Made by a program: the position numbers and the translations under genes. A stretch of DNA of 64,000 nucleotides from Pseudomonas silesiensis. GTDB taxonomy: Bacteria > Pseudomonadota > Gammaproteobacteria > Pseudomonadales > Pseudomonadaceae. Shown one piece after another: positions 52,785 to 60,715 of this stretch. The first letter of the stretch is position 1; the number at the start of each line of letters is the position of its first letter. The stretch is from the NCBI RefSeq assembly GCF_001661075.1, contig NZ_CP014870.1, positions 620,001 through 684,000 on the forward strand, read 5' to 3'. The notes beneath the pieces are model-generated. The model ran no database searches and had not been told where the DNA came from. It saw nothing but the letters and a program-made list of their open reading frames with translations.

Positions 52785-53651
52785 TTAAAGGTCCTCGGCG
52801 GCGAAGGTGTCGCAAGCGTCGGTCCGGCCGGTGGCGAAACCGGTTTTGAACCAGTTCGCGCGCTGCTGCGAAGTGCCGTGACTGAACGTCTCCGGGCGGG
52901 GTACGTCATTTGCGGAGCGTTGCAGGTAGTCGTCCCCGAACACTGCCGCGGCATGCAAGGCGGCTTCGATATCGCCAGGTTCCATCCAGTCCAGGCGTTG
53001 TTGCGCATGGTGCGCCCAGACGCCGGCCAGGCAATCGGCCTGCAACTCCGCACGCACTTCCAGGCCGCCATCGCCGGTGACGGGTCGCTGGTCCAGCAAG
53101 GCCTTCTCGAAGGGTTCGGACAGTCCCAGCTCGATTTGCACGTGATGGCCGATTTCGTGGGCGATGATGTAAGCCCGCGCGAAGTCACCGACCACTGCAA
53201 ACTCCTGCTCCAGCTCGGCGAAGAACGCCAGGTCGAGGTACAGCTGCTGGTTGCCCGGACAGTAGAACGGACCACTGGCAGTGCTGGCGTAACCGCATCC
53301 CGAGACCACGCCATTGTCGAACAGCGTCAGCGTGGGCTCCGGATAATGCCGTCCCGTCTGGGCAAAAAGTTGTTTCCAGGTGTCTTCGGTGTCGCCCAGG
53401 ACTGACTGGACGAATTTCAGTTGCAGGTCCTCGCTGTCAGTCGAAAGGGCAACGTCGGGCGGGTTCAGGGTGTTGGAAGAGGTGAGGAGGGCCTCGTCCG
53501 GTGTCGTACCCAGTGTCGAATAAAGTCCTGCGCTGGCCAGTGCGACGACGGCCAGTCCGGCGCCCAGGGTTTTCCGTGTAAGTGTGCGGGCATCCTTGCC
53601 CTTGCGAGTGTCATTCACGTTGTCGCTACGTCTAGCCTTGTTCCATAACAT
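52785..53651 (-). CDS. YpfJ-family zinc metallopeptidase, tandem paralogue
   Basis: A 288-residue paralogue of the preceding protein in the same order: the first ten residues are nearly identical (MLWNKARRSDN against MLWKKGRRSDN), then a membrane helix (about 28-46), linker, ILGDTEDTW-like VLGDTEDTWKQLF, SGPFYCPGNQQLYLD and HEIGH (165-169). The C-terminal ADCLAGVWAHHAQQRLDWME is also shared. The glycine-rich N-terminal segment of its partner is absent. About 150 bases separate the two genes. They arose by duplication and diverged. Confidence 0.88.
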   Translation of the reverse strand: MLWNKARRSDNVNDTRKGKDARTLTRKTLGAGLAVVALASAGLYSTLGTTPDEALLTSSNTLNPPDVALSTDSEDLQLKFVQSVLGDTEDTWKQLFAQTGRHYPEPTLTLFDNGVVSGCGYASTASGPFYCPGNQQLYLDLAFFAELEQEFAVVGDFARAYIIAHEIGHHVQIELGLSEPFEKALLDQRPVTGDGGLEVRAELQADCLAGVWAHHAQQRLDWMEPGDIEAALHAAAVFGDDYLQRSANDVPRPETFSHGTSQQRANWFKTGFATGRTDACDTFAAEDL

Positions 53652-53804
53652 GGTTGCGGTCTCTCATTGATTGTGGGGCGTGTGTCGCCGAATCCATGAA
53701 TAACTGCATTGGCAAAGATTTGTGGGTGAAATGTGTAAGGGTTGGTAAGGCCGTAGTCGTCGCGACGCATCGGACGGGCAAAGCGTGCGGTTATCGCACT
53801 GCTA

Positions 53805-53841
53805 GTTCCAGATTTGGTGTTGGGTGGTTTGTATTTTAGAA
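53805..53841. promoter_or_regulatory. candidate IclR operator upstream of its own gene
   Basis: GTTCCAGATT (53805-53814) and TATTTTAGAA (53832-53841) both recur, in reverse orientation and closer together, before the isomerase remnant (54730-54753). Two unrelated 10-base matches in two promoters around one IclR gene point to its binding site. Confidence 0.5.
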
Positions 53842-53869
53842 TCGGACACATTTTGCGGGGGAGCCTCCC

Positions 53870-54646
53870 ATGGCCGGCAGTCAGATCGAACGTGTTTTCA
53901 GTGTGTTGGAAAGCCTTACCAGCGACCCTCGCGGTGTGCCGATGCAAACGCTGGCAGAGGAGCTGGATATCCCCAAAAGCGCGACCCATCGTCTGCTCGC
54001 CGAACTCATACGGCTGGGCTACGTGCGGCAGAATCCGGAGAACTTGCGTTATCACCTGTCCACCAAACTGGTGGCCATGGGCTTCCGTTATCTGTCGAGC
54101 AGTGGTGCCGATATCGTGCAGCCGGTGCTCGATCGCCTGGCTCAGGAAACCGGTGAACTGGTGCGCCTTGGTGTCATCGAAGGTGAGCGACAGACCTGGA
54201 TCGCAAAATCCCAAGGTGCCCGTTCCGGTCTGCGATACGACCCGGACATGGGTCGTGATGCGCCACTGTTTTATACCGCGTCGGGGCATGCGTGGCTGGC
54301 GAGCATGAGCGATGCCGAAGCCTTGTCTTTAGTGGAGCGCCAGGGCAGTGACCGCCCTGAAGAATCGGGGCCGAACGCACCGCGCTCCAACATCGAGTTG
54401 CTGGAGCGGCTGCGGCTGGCGCGGGAACAGGGTTATGCCTGGGTCGAGGAGAGTTCGGCGGTGGGGACGTCGGCGATTGCGGCGGTGGTAAGGCACCCGG
54501 GCGATGGGCGGGTGATCGGGGTGTTGAGTATTGCCGGTCCGAGTGCGCGGATGCCGGGGGCGCGTTTGCATGAGCTGGCGCCGTTGTTGTTGAAGTACGC
54601 CGAGGAGTTGGCCGCGGCGAGTCAGGCGTCCGAGTTGTTCAGTTAA
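53870..54646 (+). CDS. IclR family transcriptional regulator
   Basis: A 258-residue IclR regulator with an N-terminal winged HTH (residues 5-65; IPKSATHRLLAELIRLGYVR) and a C-terminal effector-binding GAF-like domain (about 75-250; GVIEGERQTWIAKSQGARSG, GTSAIAAVVRHPGDGRVIGV). It is followed by the relic of a sugar-phosphate isomerase gene and a DMT transporter, so it probably once governed a small sugar-acid catabolic unit. GGGGGAGCCTCCC precedes the ATG at 53870. Confidence 0.92.
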   Translation: MAGSQIERVFSVLESLTSDPRGVPMQTLAEELDIPKSATHRLLAELIRLGYVRQNPENLRYHLSTKLVAMGFRYLSSSGADIVQPVLDRLAQETGELVRLGVIEGERQTWIAKSQGARSGLRYDPDMGRDAPLFYTASGHAWLASMSDAEALSLVERQGSDRPEESGPNAPRSNIELLERLRLAREQGYAWVEESSAVGTSAIAAVVRHPGDGRVIGVLSIAGPSARMPGARLHELAPLLLKYAEELAAASQASELFS

Positions 54647-54729
54647 CCTGGCCACGCCGCTCCTGCATTTGATTTCCAACGCCCGGATATGTGCGTTGTT
54701 CGAACACTTTCGATCCTTATTAGCGTAAG

Positions 54730-54753
54730 AATCTGGAACCTGGTTCTAAAATA
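54730..54753. promoter_or_regulatory. candidate IclR operator before the isomerase remnant
   Basis: Contains the reverse complements of GTTCCAGATT and TATTTTAGAA found upstream of the IclR gene, joined by the perfect palindrome GAACCTGGTTC (54736-54746). It lies right at the start of the decayed gene. Confidence 0.5.
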
Positions 54754-54917
54754 TGACGGTAATGCCGTTGTCACCGCCGGAAATGGTCGAGGGCGCGGCA
54801 CGAGCAGGCTACAGTCATGTCGGAATGCGGCTGGTTCCGGCGACACCTGAAGAGCATCACTTTGCGCTGGTAGTCGATGATGAAGCCACGCTCCCACAGG
54901 TATGCAGCAACCTGTAG
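54753..54917 (+). pseudogene. truncated sugar phosphate isomerase/epimerase (N-terminal remnant)
   Basis: Fifty-four codons starting MTVMPLSPPEMVEGAARAGY and continuing SHVGMRLVPATPEEHHFALV before a stop at 54915. This is the N-terminal beginning of a xylose-isomerase-like TIM-barrel protein (pattern SPPE-V--AA-AGY--VG-RL-P-TP-E), of which only about a fifth remains. The break coincides with degenerate REP sequence (54891-54955). The regulator-like sequence before it is intact, so the loss seems recent. Confidence 0.7.
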
Positions 54918-54955
54918 GAACCTGCGCCGCGGCGATCCGACTTGCCCGCAAAGCT
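54891..54955. repeat. degenerate REP pair
   Basis: GCTCCCACAGG, CCTGTAGGA and GACTTGCCCGCAAAGC are recognisable REP pieces with mismatches, lying at the breakpoint of the isomerase remnant. Confidence 0.5.
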
Positions 54956-54979
54956 TTTGACTTTAAGTAAGGACACCCA

Positions 54980-55858
54980 ATGACCCTCAGCACCCCGCTT
55001 TCCGGCGTCAATCAGCCCTTCAAGGGGATCATGCTGATCGTTGTCGCGACCTTTCTGTTTTCCAGCCATGACGCGTTGTCGAAATTTCTTTCAGGGTTCT
55101 ACCCGATCATCATGGTGGTCTGGGCCCGATATCTGGTTCACACCTTGTTGATGGCCGGGATTTTTCTGCCGCAATCCGGGTTGAGTGTCCTGCGAACCAG
55201 GCGGCCGTTATTGCAGTTGCTCAGGGCATTGTGCCTGCTGGGCACCAGTTTGTTTTTCACCACCGGTTTGCAGTACATCCCTCTGGCCGAAGCCACGGCA
55301 GTCAACTTTCTTGCCCCGGTACTGGTGACCGCACTGTCGGTGCCGTTGCTGGGCGAGCACGTCACCCGTGGCCAATGGATCGCGGTGATATGCGGATTTA
55401 TCGGCGTTGTGATCATTGTCCACCCCGGTGGGGATCTGTTCACGCCAGCCGTGTTGTTGCCGCTCTGCTCGGCGCTGTTTTTCTGCTTCTATCAATTGCT
55501 CACCCGCAAGCTCAGTAGTATCGACAGCCCCACCACCAGCAACTTCTTCGCCGGCCTGTGCAACACCCTGGTGATGAGCGCGCTGGTGCCGTTCTTCTGG
55601 CAAGTGCCGAGCCTTGGGCATGGTTTCATGATGGTGGCACTGGGGGCTTGCGGGATGACGGCGCATCTGTTTCTGACCCAGGCTTTCCGTTACGCCGCAC
55701 CCGCCCTGCTGGCGCCGTTCGGCTATTGTCAGATTGTCTTTGCCGGGTTGCTGGGCTGGTTGCTGTTTGCCCACACGCCGACCCTGACCACCGTGATCGG
55801 GATCGCGGTCATTTGCTGCAGCGGGTTGGCGGCGGCCTGGCAACAGAGTCGTCGGTAA
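54980..55858 (+). CDS. DMT family EamA transporter
   Basis: A 292-residue drug/metabolite transporter with ten helices in two EamA repeats. Features include LFSSHDALSKFLSGFYPIIM near residue 25 and the C-terminal APALLAPFGYCQIVFAGLLG. Members move metabolites such as sugar acids, amino acids or nucleosides. The link to the preceding IclR gene and isomerase remnant suggests uptake or export of a sugar acid, but that is inference. TAAGGACACCC precedes the ATG at 54980. A BIME follows. Confidence 0.87.
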   Translation: MTLSTPLSGVNQPFKGIMLIVVATFLFSSHDALSKFLSGFYPIIMVVWARYLVHTLLMAGIFLPQSGLSVLRTRRPLLQLLRALCLLGTSLFFTTGLQYIPLAEATAVNFLAPVLVTALSVPLLGEHVTRGQWIAVICGFIGVVIIVHPGGDLFTPAVLLPLCSALFFCFYQLLTRKLSSIDSPTTSNFFAGLCNTLVMSALVPFFWQVPSLGHGFMMVALGACGMTAHLFLTQAFRYAAPALLAPFGYCQIVFAGLLGWLLFAHTPTLTTVIGIAVICCSGLAAAWQQSRR

Positions 55859-55873
55859 TACGGCGAACGACCT

Positions 55874-55976
55874 TTGTAGGAGCGAGCTTGCTCGCGATGG
55901 TTGTCAACGATAACGCTGCAAGCCTGACACCCCGCGGCGTTCTCAAGTCCATCGCGAGCAAGCTCGCTCCTACAGG
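55874..55976. repeat. BIME: inverted REP pair (GTAGGAGCGAGC class)
   Basis: TTTGTAGGAGCGAGCTTGCT arms around a spacer with GGTTGTCAACGATAACGC and CGGCGTTCTCAAGTCC, the same spacer family as at 28543 but reversed. It lies between the convergent DMT and MFS genes. Confidence 0.9.
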
Positions 55977-55993
55977 GGGATTGCGTCGGACTT

Positions 55994-57337
55994 TTAATCA
56001 GTGACGGTAGGAATCTTGCGCGGCGCCATGAAATACATCCAGATCAGCGCGATGAAGTACATCGCCGGAATCATGGTGAACAGCACGGTGTAATTGTTGT
56101 TGGTGATGGTCAGGATGTGGCCGACCAGTTGGGTCATGAACATCCCGCCGATGGCGGCGCACATGCCGCCGAAACCGAATACCGTACTCATCATGTGCTT
56201 GGGCGTGTAGTCCATGACCAGGCTCCAGATGTTCGCCGTCCAGGCCTGGTGCGCACCGATGGCCAGGGAAATGGCGGCCACGGCAACCCACAGATTGCTG
56301 GAGCCTGCCGCCATGATCACGCCGATGATGCAGCAGGCGAACAGGAACATGGACAGCAGTCGCGCCTTGATCGGGTTCATTCCGCGGCCAATCAGGAACG
56401 AGGAGAGTATTCCGCCGCCGACGCTGCCGAAGTCGGCGGTCAGGTAGATGATGATCAGCGGGATACCCATCTGGGTCACGTTGATCCCCAGGTTGTATTG
56501 CTGATTCAGGAACGGCGGCAGCCAGTAGAGGTAGAACCAGAACACCGGCGCGGTCATCGAGTAGGCGAGAGCGAAGGCCCAGGTGCCACGCATGCGCAGG
56601 ATTCTCGAGAACGGCACGCGGGTCTGTTCCGGTTCGACTTCGTTCTGGATGTAGTCCAGTTCCGATTGTTTAACGCTTGGGTGATCCTCCGGGTTGAAGT
56701 ACTTCAAGCCCCAGAACACCAACCAGATGCCGCCCAGTGACGCCATGCACAGGAACGCTGCCTGCCAGCCCCACACTTGGAGGATCAGCGGCAACAGCAT
56801 CGGCGTGAACATCGCACCGACGTTGGTGCCGGCATTGAAGATGCCGGTGGCCACGGCGCGTTCGCCGGCCGGGAACCACAACCGCGTGGTTTTCACGCAG
56901 GCCGGATAGTTGGCGGCTTCGGTCAGGCCCAGGATGAAGCGGCAGACCATGAAACCGACCGCCGATGTGGCCAGGCCATGAGCACCCGTGGCCAGGCTCC
57001 AGAGCAATACCGCGCAGAAGAACACACGCTTCACGCCGACCCGGTCGATCAACCGGCCTTGCAGCACGAAACCGATGGCATAACCGACCTGGAACCAGAA
57101 GTTGATGTTGGCGTAGTCCATCGCCGTCCAGCTCATTTCCTTGGCCAGGATCGGCTGCATCACGCCCAGTGCGGCGCGGTCGATGTAGTTAAGGGTGGTG
57201 GCGAAAAACACCAGCGCCAGCATGCCCCAACGGGTTTTGCCGACCGCCATGGCGCCGCGGATCTTGTCGCCGATGCCGCCGGCGGTGCCGATGGCCGGAG
57301 CCATGCGTGAACTCTGAGAAGGAATCATCTGTGCCAT
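55994..57337 (-). CDS. MFS transporter, probable quinate/shikimate carrier
   Basis: Major-facilitator carrier of the anion:cation symporter group, 447 residues with 12 helices. Recognisable parts are LNYIDRAALGVMQPILAKEM near helix 1, GRLIDRVGVKRVFF (motif A) and LGLTEAANYPACVKTTRLWF near helix 4. ACS members import organic and aromatic acids; lying opposite quiC it probably brings in quinate or shikimate. I use the ATG at 57337; a TTG six codons earlier is weaker. It is transcribed away from quiC across 562 bases of promoter region. Confidence 0.87.
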   Translation of the reverse strand: MAQMIPSQSSRMAPAIGTAGGIGDKIRGAMAVGKTRWGMLALVFFATTLNYIDRAALGVMQPILAKEMSWTAMDYANINFWFQVGYAIGFVLQGRLIDRVGVKRVFFCAVLLWSLATGAHGLATSAVGFMVCRFILGLTEAANYPACVKTTRLWFPAGERAVATGIFNAGTNVGAMFTPMLLPLILQVWGWQAAFLCMASLGGIWLVFWGLKYFNPEDHPSVKQSELDYIQNEVEPEQTRVPFSRILRMRGTWAFALAYSMTAPVFWFYLYWLPPFLNQQYNLGINVTQMGIPLIIIYLTADFGSVGGGILSSFLIGRGMNPIKARLLSMFLFACCIIGVIMAAGSSNLWVAVAAISLAIGAHQAWTANIWSLVMDYTPKHMMSTVFGFGGMCAAIGGMFMTQLVGHILTITNNNYTVLFTMIPAMYFIALIWMYFMAPRKIPTVTD

Positions 57338-57385
57338 CCGTTCAATGACTGACAAGCGAAGCTCGTCGGGACTTCAAAGGCGCGT

Positions 57386-57421
57386 GATCAATCGGGGGCG
57401 ATAGACGCGGGGCGATTGATC
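57386..57421. promoter_or_regulatory. inverted repeat upstream of the MFS gene
   Basis: GATCAATCG (57386-57394) mirrors CGATTGATC (57413-57421) with 18 bases between. It begins 49 bases upstream of the MFS start, suited to an operator or to a hairpin in its leader. Confidence 0.45.
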
Positions 57422-57703
57422 GGCTGAGTTGCTTTGGTCGGCTGACGAAAGCGCGTTATTCAGCGAGCGGCACGGTAGGCCTGAGACGCGAGGGGTTCGG
57501 ATGAATGCCAGGCAGGGCGTGTGGGCGTTTGAGCGAGGGATCAAGGCGTGTGAATGAGCGCATGAGCGTGTACCCGTTTTTTTGAAATTTTTATGTGGTG
57601 TTCAGGGTCTTCTGGTGACTGAGACCGGGGTCATGACCGGACTCAATGTGATGTCGATGTTGCGCATTGGACAAAAAATCGTCAATTCGCTAACAGCCAT
57701 TGT

Positions 57704-57718
57704 GTTCGATAATCGCAC
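57704..57718. promoter_or_regulatory. PcaR-like operator GTTCGATAATCGCAC
   Basis: This 15-base sequence is, from memory, identical to the site bound by the IclR-type regulator PcaR of P. putida in protocatechuate genes. It is an imperfect palindrome (GTTCGAT/ATCGCAC) about 180 bases upstream of quiC, whose product makes protocatechuate. Confidence 0.55.
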
Positions 57719-57749
57719 GCAAAACTAACTGGGTAGTACACTTTAAATT

Positions 57750-57769
57750 GCTGTGTGGGATCGCACAGC
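57750..57769. promoter_or_regulatory. palindrome GCTGTG-N8-CACAGC upstream of quiC
   Basis: Perfect six-base half-sites flank TGGGATCG, whose end with the next bases (GATCGCAC) also resembles the right half of the PcaR-like site 32 bases to the left. It is a plausible second operator in the quiC promoter. Confidence 0.4.
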
Positions 57770-57780
57770 CAATAATTCAC

Positions 57781-57845
57781 TGTAGGAGCCCGGCTTGCCG
57801 GCGATGGCGGCCGAACATCGCCATCGCCGGCAAGCCGGGCTCCTA
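57781..57845. repeat. compact REP palindrome (GGAGCCCGGCTTGCCGGCG class)
   Basis: Perfect 27-base arms (57783-57809, 57819-57845; start TAGGAGCCCGGCTTGCCGGC) around GCCGAACAT. This is a distinct REP class, seen only here in the window. It ends 54 bases before the quiC start codon, so it may lie within the quiC leader RNA. Confidence 0.9.
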
Positions 57846-57899
57846 AAGAAAGCGAGTGATGCCTCTAACAAAATAGTCTCCACCACCGGGAGTCGAAAC

Positions 57900-59801
57900 A
57901 TGCAGCGTTCCATTGCCACCGTGTCCTTGAGCGGTACCCTGCCGGAGAAACTCGAAGCCATTGCCGCCGCCGGTTTTGATGGTGTGGAGATTTTCGAGAA
58001 CGACCTTCTCTACTACGACGGCAGCCCGCGGGAGATCAGGCAGATGTGCGCCGATCTCGGGATCGCCATCACCCTGTTTCAACCGTTCCGGGATTTCGAG
58101 GGCTGCCGCCGCGACCGGCTGCCGCGCAATCTGGAACGGGCCGAGCGCAAGTTCGACTTGATGCAGGAACTGGGTACCGACCTGGTGCTGGTGTGCAGCA
58201 ACGCTTCGGCCGAGTCCATCGGTGATGAACAGATTCTCGTCGACGACTTGCGCCTGCTGGCGGAACACGCCGGCGCCCGTGGCCTGCGGATTGGCTACGA
58301 AGCACTGGCCTGGGGCCGGCATGTGAACACCTGGCAACAGGTGTGGAACATCGTCCGTCAGGCGGATCACCCGAATCTGGGCGTGTTGCTGGACAGTTTC
58401 CATACGCTCTCGCTCAAGGGCGATCCGAGCGCGATCGCCGACATTCCCGGCGACAAGATTTTCTTTGTGCAAATGGCCGACGCACCGATCCTGGCCATGG
58501 ACGTGTTGGAGTGGAGCCGGCATTTCCGTTGTTTCCCGGGCCAGGGCGAATTCGATTTGCCAGGTTTCCTCGCGCCAATCATCAAGAGTGGCTACACCGG
58601 GCCGTTGTCGCTGGAGATCTTCAACGATGGTTTTCGCGCTGCCCCGCCCCGGGCCAACGCCGCCGACGGCCTGCGCTCCTTGCTGTACCTGGAGGAGAAA
58701 ACCCGCGAGCGTCTGGCGCAGGAAGCCAATCCCCCGGCCAACCTCGATATCCTGTTCGAGACGCCCACAGCCTGCGAATACAACGGCATCGAATTTCTCG
58801 AGTTCGCGGTGGACGAAAGCCTTGGGGCCAAGCTATCCCATTGGCTGGAGCGACTCGGTTTCGTCAAGGCCGGGCAACACCGCTCCAAGAGTGTGAGTCT
58901 GTTGCGCCAGGGCGATATCAACTTGATCCTCAACTCCGAGCCTTATTCGTTCGCCCACAGCTTTTTCGAAGCTCATGGTCCCTCGCTGTGCGCCACCGCT
59001 GTGCGCGTCAAGGACAGCGCCAGCGCGCTGGCCCGGGCCGTGGCTTACAAAGGTCAGCCCTATCGCGGTCTGGTCGGCCCCAACGAACTGGAGCTGGCCG
59101 CCGTACGTGCGCCGGACGGGAGCCTGATTTATCTGGTCGACCAGCACGCCGACGTCTATGGCACCGACTTCAATCTGCAGCCAGCCGCCGCGTCCAGCGG
59201 CGGTCTCAAGCGCATCGACCACATGGCCATGGCGTTGCCGGCCGACAGCCTCGACAGCTGGGTGCTGTTCTATAAGAGCCTGCTGGATTTCGAAGCGGAT
59301 GATGAAGTGGTGCTGCCCGACCCCTATGGCCTGGTGAAGAGCCGGGCGTTGCGCAGCCGCTGCAGCTCGATCCGCTTGCCGCTGAATATTTCCGAGAACC
59401 GCAATACCGCGATTTCACACGCGCTATCGAGCTATCGCGGCTCGGGCGTGCACCATATCGCGTTTGATTGCGACAATATCTTTGCCGAGGTCAGTCGTGC
59501 GAAGGAGGCAGGCGTACCGTTGCTGGATATCCCCCTCAATTATTACGATGACCTGGCCGCGCGCTTCGATTTCGACGACGAATTCCTCAGCGAGCTGGCG
59601 TATTACAACGTGCTTTACGATCGCGATGCCCAGGGCGGTGAGCTGTTCCATGTGTACACTGAACCCTTTGAAGGGCGGTTCTTCTTTGAAATCATCCAGC
59701 GCAAGAATGGCTACGCCGGCTATGGTGCAGCCAACGTGGCGGTTCGGCTGGCAGCCATGGCCAAATCCCGCAGCGGTGCCATCCGTCAGGCAAAGTTGTA
59801 G
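57900..59801 (+). CDS. quiC: 3-dehydroshikimate dehydratase (QuiC1 type)
   Basis: Fused enzyme of 633 residues that dehydrates 3-dehydroshikimate to protocatechuate. The N-terminal half (1-270) is a xylose-isomerase-like TIM barrel with metal-ligand regions GYEALAWGRH, GVLLDSFHT, FVQMADAP and LSLEIFND. The C-terminal half (about 290-620) carries two VOC/hydroxyphenylpyruvate-dioxygenase-like units (EFLEFAVDE, RIDHMAMALP, GVHHIAFDCDN, FFEIIQRKNGY). Size and order match QuiC1 of P. putida, where only the first half catalyses dehydration. The ATG at 57900 is behind CCGGGAG. It is divergent from the MFS carrier and followed by a TetR gene. Confidence 0.93.
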   Translation: MQRSIATVSLSGTLPEKLEAIAAAGFDGVEIFENDLLYYDGSPREIRQMCADLGIAITLFQPFRDFEGCRRDRLPRNLERAERKFDLMQELGTDLVLVCSNASAESIGDEQILVDDLRLLAEHAGARGLRIGYEALAWGRHVNTWQQVWNIVRQADHPNLGVLLDSFHTLSLKGDPSAIADIPGDKIFFVQMADAPILAMDVLEWSRHFRCFPGQGEFDLPGFLAPIIKSGYTGPLSLEIFNDGFRAAPPRANAADGLRSLLYLEEKTRERLAQEANPPANLDILFETPTACEYNGIEFLEFAVDESLGAKLSHWLERLGFVKAGQHRSKSVSLLRQGDINLILNSEPYSFAHSFFEAHGPSLCATAVRVKDSASALARAVAYKGQPYRGLVGPNELELAAVRAPDGSLIYLVDQHADVYGTDFNLQPAAASSGGLKRIDHMAMALPADSLDSWVLFYKSLLDFEADDEVVLPDPYGLVKSRALRSRCSSIRLPLNISENRNTAISHALSSYRGSGVHHIAFDCDNIFAEVSRAKEAGVPLLDIPLNYYDDLAARFDFDDEFLSELAYYNVLYDRDAQGGELFHVYTEPFEGRFFFEIIQRKNGYAGYGAANVAVRLAAMAKSRSGAIRQAKL

Positions 59802-59903
59802 GAAATTGGTAAACATGGGGTTAAACCGCTGCCGCGCGGCTTCCTTCACTGTGCGGCGCGGCCCATAATCGCCAGCCTGTGCAGTGACGGCCGTGAGCCC
59901 GCA

Positions 59904-60581
59904 ATGACAATAACTTCAGAACTCTCAGCAGCGCCCGACGAACCAATTGCAGAGCCTCGCAAGAGCCGCAAGAACAATCCGGAAAAAACCCGCGAGAACA
60001 TTCTGCAAGAAGCCATTGTAGAGTTCGTCCAGCAGGGGCTTTCCGGCGCTCGCGTCGATGCGATCGCCGAGCGTATCCACACCTCCAAGCGCATGATCTA
60101 TTACTACTTCGGCAGTAAGGAACAGCTCTACGTCGAGGTATTGGAGAAACTCTACGGCGATATCCGCAGCACCGAAAACCGTCTGCACCTGGCTGAACTG
60201 GCGCCGGTGGAGGCGATCAGGCGGCTGGTCGAGTTCACCTTCGATCACCATGATCGCAACGTCGATTTCGTGCGTATCGTCTGCATCGAGAACATTCACA
60301 ACGCCGACTATGTGAAGCGCTCCGATGCGATCAAGGCGATGAACAACACCATCCTCGATTCACTGGGCGAGATCTTGCGTCGCGGGGTCGAGGAGGGCGT
60401 GTTCCGTACAGGGCTCGATCCGTTGGATGTCCACCTGCTGATCAGTTCGTTCTGCTTCTATCGCGTGTCGAACCGCCATACGTTCGGTGAGATTTTCCAG
60501 ATCGACTTGCCGGACGAAAGCATCAAGCAGCGTCATCGGGAGATGATCTGCGAGTCGGTTTTGAGATATCTGCAGGCCTGA
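59904..60581 (+). CDS. TetR family transcriptional regulator
   Basis: A 225-residue TetR regulator. The HTH is near residues 40-65 (GARVDAIAERIHTSKRMIYY, then YFGSKEQLY), and the C-terminal effector domain is all-helical. The first ~20 residues (PDEPIAEPRKSRKNN) form a charged tail typical of regulators in quinate/shikimate and protocatechuate gene sets. Lying between quiC and the aroE/aroQ pair, it probably controls them in response to quinate, shikimate or a product. A palindrome before aroQ (62080-62098) is a candidate target. Confidence 0.88.
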   Translation: MTITSELSAAPDEPIAEPRKSRKNNPEKTRENILQEAIVEFVQQGLSGARVDAIAERIHTSKRMIYYYFGSKEQLYVEVLEKLYGDIRSTENRLHLAELAPVEAIRRLVEFTFDHHDRNVDFVRIVCIENIHNADYVKRSDAIKAMNNTILDSLGEILRRGVEEGVFRTGLDPLDVHLLISSFCFYRVSNRHTFGEIFQIDLPDESIKQRHREMICESVLRYLQA

Positions 60582-60584
60582 CGC

Positions 60585-60711
60585 CTTCGCGGGCAAGTCG
60601 GGTCGCCGCATCGCTCGCTCCTACAGGGGCAACATGGAACCTGTAGGAGCGAGAGGGGCAACATGGAACCTGTAGGAGCGAGCGATGCGGCGACCCGACT
60701 TGCCCGCGAAG
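60585..60711. repeat. BIME with a 29-base internal tandem duplication
   Basis: Outer arms CTTCGCGGGCAAGTCGGGTC and complement surround REP units. AGGGGCAACATGGAACCTGT, with the following AGGAGCGAG, occurs twice in tandem (60625-60653 and 60654-60682). The element reaches to 5 bases from the aroE stop, between convergent genes. Confidence 0.9.
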
Positions 60712-60715
60712 CTTT

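Noticed and set aside
53654..53839. Short frame (61 codons) between the metallopeptidase and IclR genes
   Set aside because: No ribosome binding site, and it covers the presumed IclR operator and promoter region.
57795..57899. Longer quiC start at 57795
   Set aside because: It would translate the REP palindrome; the ATG at 57900 has GGGAG and gives the QuiC N-terminus.
1231..60711. Spaced palindromic repeats as a CRISPR array
   Set aside because: The repeats are scattered singly or in inverted pairs between genes, not in regular direct arrays, and no cas genes are present.
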